Origin: JAGNRR01 sp964409905
Lineage (GTDB): Bacteria > Bacteroidota > Bacteroidia > Chitinophagales > Chitinophagaceae
NCBI GenBank assembly: GCA_964409905.1
Contig: CAYPET010000043.1
Span: 1-8,344 of the forward strand
Length of the DNA: 8,344 nt
Direction: 5' to 3'
In this document: one piece after another, positions 6,501-8,344 of the stretch
Numbering within the stretch: position 1 is the stretch's first letter
How the letters are laid out: each line of letters starts with the position of its first letter
Notes under the pieces: generated by a model
What the model saw: only the letters and a program-made list of their open reading frames with translations
What the model was told of the DNA's origin: nothing
The model's database searches: none
Position numbers and translations under genes: made by a program

Positions 6501-7990
6501 ATAGATTGAGTAGCATCAATAGTATCTGCCTGAATCAGAACAGATCCACCACCACCACCACCACCGGGCGCATCATTATGATTTGGTGTGGTATTAAAAC
6601 CATTTTGACCATTTGCTTGAATATCTCCTGTTCCTGTAATTGAATTTTCAACCACAAGGAATACAACTCCACCTCCATCACCACCATCTGCATTCGCATT
6701 GTTGTTACCATCTCCGGCACCACCTCCACCACCGTAGAATATTTGCGTTTGAATATTAGGCGAACTCAAAGGTCTTCCACCAAGTCCTCCTACCGCATCT
6801 CTGAAATCACCACCCCAAGAAGAATTCGATACATCACTCGCAGGTACTCCGGGAGAAATAAAATTCGCAGGATACGAAGGACCTAATACACAGGCATCTT
6901 CGTTGTTCGAACCAAAGGTATAACCACCTTGCCCTCCGCCAGAAGATGTTGTAAGGGCGTTTCCATTCGCAATATAATTCGGATCTAAGGTCCAAGCTCC
7001 TGGTGAACCGCAACTACCAAAATCATTCATTACTCCAGCGCCTCTGAACCAGTTCAATGGATTTCCACCATTGGCACCACCACCGCCACCAGCGTTATGC
7101 GCATTTCCACCACCGCCACCATTGGCTGCTGCTCCGCGGCCATATCGTCCGCCCAATGCATCATAATCCGTTCTATATCCTGCCACACTTTCACCTTTTT
7201 CTGCTGAAAGAACGTTATTTGCTGTAACAAAATCTGTATTGTATACTCCACCCGCTGTGGCAGTATTGTTGTCTATTGTTCCACCTCTAAATCCAGCTTC
7301 ATTTGCACTCACTAAGCCATTATTCACCAAGTCATCCGCGAACACTGCAACTACACCACCCTTTCTTCTTTCTGGCGCTGAAGGGTCCGGTCCACCGAAA
7401 GCAGGATCGCCCCAAGGAATAGCACTAATAGAGCCGCCAGGATTGATGGTTAAAGTAGAATATTGAGGAATTCGAATAACTTGTACGTAACTGGCAGCAA
7501 AGTAGGTTAGTTCAGCATTACATGTTAGGGTTATAACATTTCCCGCTACACTTTCAACATAGGCCAATTCATAAGTTCCAGCGCCGTTCAAGTTTGTTAC
7601 CTCACCATAATTTATAGTATTTGATGTATTAATAGAAGCACCTTGAGCCTGATATATCATGATTAAATCTCCTTGGGAAAGCGCGTTCGAACTAAATCCA
7701 GAGGCATTGGCAACATAGCCAGCAGGTAAATACCCTATACCATCCCGGTTCAATTCATTGATATCAACCACACTTATGGTATTCGAACCTGGTAAAATAT
7801 CAGCCGTTACGCGTGTGTATCTATTTAGTACTGTATTCGATGCAGTGATCGTTAAGGTACCGTCCTTTGTTGGTCGAGCATAAACAGTGCGAGGCAAAAA
7901 GCTCAAGGCAATGAACCCGACTATCAACATTATTTTGCTTTTCATACTACTAATCTTCTTTAGAAAATTGGGTACGTAATTATTTTTCAT
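3557..7990 (-). CDS. Giant secreted adhesin-like protein with glycine-rich repeats, Ig/cadherin-like modules and a T9SS type B (CHU_C) sorting domain; interrupted by an assembly gap
   Basis: The frame has 1477 codons including 34 undetermined. A signal peptide ends near residue 38. The ATG at 7945 (residue 16) gives a compact signal peptide and is a credible alternative start to 7990. Residues 40-185 form an unnamed domain that I recall from other gliding-motility-associated proteins (LIMIYQAQGASI at 109-120, VQVIRIPQYSTL at 169-180). Residues 186-545 are glycine-rich beta-strand repeats with runs of five to seven Gly. Residues 580-840 and 1184-1385 hold cadherin-like modules (NVLLND, YAPNANFNGLDTLSY). 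Ig/PKD-like modules with paired Cys lie at about 841-1183. Residues 1389-1477 are the CHU_C domain: FTPNGDGFNDLF (1394-1405), FNRWGDEVW (1422-1430), LPDGTYFYVL (1450-1459). That domain directs export by the T9SS and cell-surface attachment. It is the first gene of the operon. Binding target and true length are unknown. Confidence 0.88.
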   Translation of the reverse strand: MKNNYVPNFLKKISSMKSKIMLIVGFIALSFLPRTVYARPTKDGTLTITASNTVLNRYTRVTADILPGSNTISVVDINELNRDGIGYLPAGYVANASGFSSNALSQGDLIMIYQAQGASINTSNTINYGEVTNLNGAGTYELAYVESVAGNVITLTCNAELTYFAASYVQVIRIPQYSTLTINPGGSISAIPWGDPAFGGPDPSAPERRKGGVVAVFADDLVNNGLVSANEAGFRGGTIDNNTATAGGVYNTDFVTANNVLSAEKGESVAGYRTDYDALGGRYGRGAAANGGGGGNAHNAGGGGGANGGNPLNWFRGAGVMNDFGSCGSPGAWTLDPNYIANGNALTTSSGGGQGGYTFGSNNEDACVLGPSYPANFISPGVPASDVSNSSWGGDFRDAVGGLGGRPLSSPNIQTQIFYGGGGGAGDGNNNANADGGDGGGVVFLVVENSITGTGDIQANGQNGFNTTPNHNDAPGGGGGGGSVLIQADTIDATQSIAANGGSGGNQLITNNENEGPGGGGGGGVISIVASVDGSSKSVLGGSNGTTSSPALSEFPANGATSGNVGSTISIPVVVNYFVCLTDVITVNDLASTLEDSAVTINVLLNDTLLFTAIDTTTAITILTPASNGTAVVNLNGTIDYAPNANFNGLDTLSYSLCDTTSAPNTICDTALVIITVNPVNDPPSQGNETLTGVTEDQVAPXXXXXXXXXXXXXXXXXXXXXXXXXXXXXXXXXXPVLCATAMVTVTINGVPDSSSISVIEDMGPVSICTDSLTNFASPIDNQFICGNPSNGTLNTTFLPCIEYNPNPDFYGQDTFCIITCSGVFCDTTFVSVTVVPVVDIPILDAVQNICETEAIPALTGTSEPGSEIQWIQNGVIIGTGSPFTPPAVPGENCYQAVAFLPALGLTSPDTAEVCFTIDSLPTNVFAGPDDTVCGFQDYQLQATGDGLIAFWTQIAGQTVAIDATNPNAVVSVEANNLPGTDNVYTFVWTNINGLCEVSDTVSIIVTEPHETSAGNDTTICLTQAGGSVQLNATLTPGATGYWIYVGNEDLTWSDSTDNQAIVDGLVPYNNPTSTYLFEWYEVIGDCIAKDEVIITVNEAAGLSVLSADTFCLNTDYTLEAIITGFSQASYSWRSDSITGPILSWNADAVVSPTVNTTYYAVANVAFGQNFCSTIDSLTLFVDGEPIANDDGCYDVLEDSVLVGNTADWSANDDLTAVITGGVEFVVLDGSQLDPASTIVIDNNAGTYTYTPFPNMSGVDSAIIGIYNAACPNLLDTFVVCFNVIPVSEDPIVAMPDTFDVIAGSTVTLPVLANDTLNGDAVETIVSIILDPLYGSIDSPVVGGQPVYISETDFAEVDSFQYVVCQYMIDGEELCDTATVILLVDGELYIPEGFTPNGDGFNDLFEIPNLDLLYPNATMGVFNRWGDEVWNSEGPYQNNFAGLNFSNLQLPDGTYFYVLKLNNGSGRQIASYVVIFR
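5787..5886. other. Assembly gap of 100 N inside the adhesin gene
   Basis: Exactly 100 undetermined bases, a conventional placeholder length. They fall between residues 701 and 736, within a cadherin-like module: the left flank of the protein ends in TEDQVAP and the right flank resumes at PVLCATAM. The two sides happen to be in the same frame when 100 nt is assumed. The real length cannot be read from the sequence, so the protein length given for this gene is provisional. Confidence 0.97.
6419..6439 (-). repeat. GGT/GGC trinucleotide run encoding seven glycines
   Basis: The plus strand reads (ACC)5(GCC)2, which is GGT/GGC codons on the coding strand for Gly 518-524. It is a perfect in-frame codon run at the end of the second 41-residue repeat unit. 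Confidence 0.8.
6546..6565 (-). repeat. CCA/GGT trinucleotide microsatellite encoding seven glycines
   Basis: The plus strand reads (CCA)6CC, giving consecutive Gly codons at residues 476-482. Together with the run at 6419-6439 it is the longest simple-sequence tract of the window and lies at the boundary of a 41-residue repeat unit. Confidence 0.8.
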
Positions 7991-8041
7991 ATTGTTACTA
8001 TTATCGAAATAAATCTGTGTTAATTCAACTGTTCATTTTAC

Positions 8042-8078
8042 TTGGAGTAATATATTTACATACCAAACTCCAATTTGG
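8042..8078 (-). promoter_or_regulatory. Overlapping inverted repeats in the presumed 5' leader of the adhesin operon
   Basis: TTGGAGT (8042-8048) is the exact inverse complement of ACTCCAA (8067-8073), 18 nt apart. A second inverted repeat, CCAAA (8063-8067) with TTTGG (8074-8078), overlaps it by one base. The sequence lies 50-90 nt upstream of the adhesin start and downstream of the predicted -7 element at 8137-8144, so it would be in the mRNA leader. It could be an RNA structure or a protein-binding site. No known riboswitch is recognised. Confidence 0.35.
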
Positions 8079-8136
8079 GACGCAAAATAGGAACTATTTT
8101 TTCATGATTAACTCATTTCCTATAGTAAATTACGTT

Positions 8137-8144
8137 CAAAGCTA
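8137..8144 (-). promoter_or_regulatory. Predicted -7 promoter element of the adhesin-PorP-OmpA operon
   Basis: The minus strand reads TAGCTTTG, an exact TAnnTTTG match. A TTG occurs 14 nt upstream, which is shorter than the usual 17-23 nt spacing, so the -33 element is weak or activator-dependent. Transcription would start around 8130-8133, giving a leader of about 140 nt. No promoter-like element is seen in the two short gaps inside the operon, which supports one transcript for all three genes. Confidence 0.42.
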
Positions 8145-8193
8145 TCCTACTTGTCCATCAAGGTAGACAGTGTGCTTTTTTCACCGATTTTTT

Positions 8194-8226
8194 TTTGACA
8201 TTAAAATTGAATAGTTTTTAGCTTTG
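8194..8226 (+). promoter_or_regulatory. Predicted Bacteroidota-type promoter of the isoaspartate methyltransferase gene
   Basis: TTTG (8194-8197) and TAGCTTTG (8219-8226) match the -33 TTTG and -7 TAnnTTTG consensus, with a 21-nt spacer in the optimal range. Transcription should begin about 4-7 nt after the -7 element, at roughly 8230-8233, which coincides with the ATG at 8233. Confidence 0.65.
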
Positions 8227-8232
8227 TGCACC

Positions 8233-8344
8233 ATGGCTAGAAATGATTTAAAGTTCGTTCGAAAGCGAAAAGAACTTGTCTTCCTCATCGAAGAAAAAGG
8301 AATTACCGACCAAAAGGTTCTTGCTGCTATTGATAAAATTGAGC
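8233..8344 (+). CDS. pcm: Protein-L-isoaspartate O-methyltransferase, N-terminal fragment (cut by window edge)
   Basis: The 37 visible codons include KRKELVFLIEEKGITDQKVL (residues 11-30) followed by AAIDKIE. This matches the N-terminal helix region of protein-L-isoaspartate methyltransferases, where R-x-x-L-V-x-x-[IL]-x-x-K-G-I-T-D-x-x-V-L-x-A-[IM] precedes the P-R-H-x-F segment. The enzyme is cytoplasmic; it uses S-adenosylmethionine to methylate isoaspartyl residues and so repairs aged proteins. The SAM-binding motifs lie beyond the window, so the call rests on the N-terminus alone. The ATG at 8233 is chosen because it gives the usual family N-terminus. An in-frame TAG at 8212 excludes long extensions, although TTG at 8224 is formally possible. 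There is no SD sequence and the predicted transcription start is at or within a few bases of the ATG. It is divergent from the adhesin operon and likely unrelated to it. Confidence 0.75.
   Translation, partial: MARNDLKFVRKRKELVFLIEEKGITDQKVLAAIDKIE

Larger units (their letters stand above)
6365..6670 (-). repeat. Three tandem approximately 41-residue glycine-rich beta-strand repeats in the adhesin
   Basis: Protein residues about 441-542 contain three units, each beginning with a Gly run followed by a hydrophobic strand and an N-G or G-G turn: GGVVFLVVENSI (440-451), GGSVLIQADTI (481-491) and GGVISIVAS (523-531). The first two continue as G-D-I-Q-A-N-G and S-I-A-A-N-G-G. Unit spacing is 41-42 residues. 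A more distant copy is at residues 211-237 (GGVVAVFADDLVNNGLVSAN). The pattern suggests stacked beta-strands, as in a beta-helix or beta-roll; the fold is inferred. Confidence 0.65.

Noticed and set aside
6535..6732. Minus-strand 65-codon frame rich in Val and Met within the glycine-rich region
   Set aside because: It is the shifted reading of GGT repeats (GTG = Val) inside the adhesin frame, with no independent start context or family resemblance.
7943..7990. Frameshift or separate small gene at the extended N-terminus of the adhesin
   Set aside because: The 15 extra codons are in frame with the signal peptide; this is only a start-site ambiguity between 7990 and 7945.
8085..8130. Very short ATG-stop frames in the presumed adhesin leader (for example M-S and M-K-K peptides)
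   Set aside because: In an AT-rich leader of this length a few such start-stop pairs are expected by chance, and none has a distinctive context.
8147..8180. Hairpin followed by a T run (8175-8181) as a plus-strand terminator
   Set aside because: The stem is imperfect, the T run begins eight bases after it, and no plus-strand gene lies upstream in the window.

Overview
The window looks like chromosomal DNA of a member of the Bacteroidota, most likely a Flavobacteriia-type marine or environmental organism. The evidence is an AT-rich sequence, TAnnTTTG-type -7 promoter elements, absence of Shine-Dalgarno sites before the genes, and three protein families diagnostic of the type IX secretion system (T9SS). 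A run of exactly 100 N at 5787-5886 indicates a scaffolded draft or metagenome assembly.

Layout from left to right: (1) positions 1-55, minus strand, the first 18 codons of a phosphoglucomutase/phosphomannomutase-family enzyme, with its own promoter at about 73-100. (2) Positions 136-172, a strong intrinsic terminator for the minus strand. (3) Positions 219-7990, a three-gene minus-strand operon. In transcription order it holds a giant secreted adhesin-like protein with a C-terminal T9SS type B sorting domain (3557-7990), a PorP/SprF-family outer-membrane protein (2512-3528), and an OmpA/TPR/PD40 PorE-like periplasmic protein (219-2492). The genes are separated by only 28 and 19 nt. (4) Positions 7991-8232, a divergent intergenic region with two outward-facing -7 elements of identical sequence (TAGCTTTG). 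(5) Positions 8233-8344, plus strand, the N-terminus of a protein-L-isoaspartate O-methyltransferase.

The operon reads as a dedicated export-and-anchoring cassette. The large protein would pass through the T9SS, its CHU_C domain would be recognised with help from the neighbouring PorP/SprF protein, and the OmpA/PD40 protein could tie the outer-membrane complex to peptidoglycan. This combination recurs across Bacteroidota, so the arrangement is not new. The details that merit a second look are the glycine-rich tandem-repeat N-terminal half of the adhesin, the assembly gap that probably hides more repeat sequence than 100 nt, a cysteine-rich insertion in the OmpA domain, and promoter positions that predict almost leaderless mRNAs for the two flanking housekeeping genes. 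I see no RNA gene, CRISPR array or mobile element.
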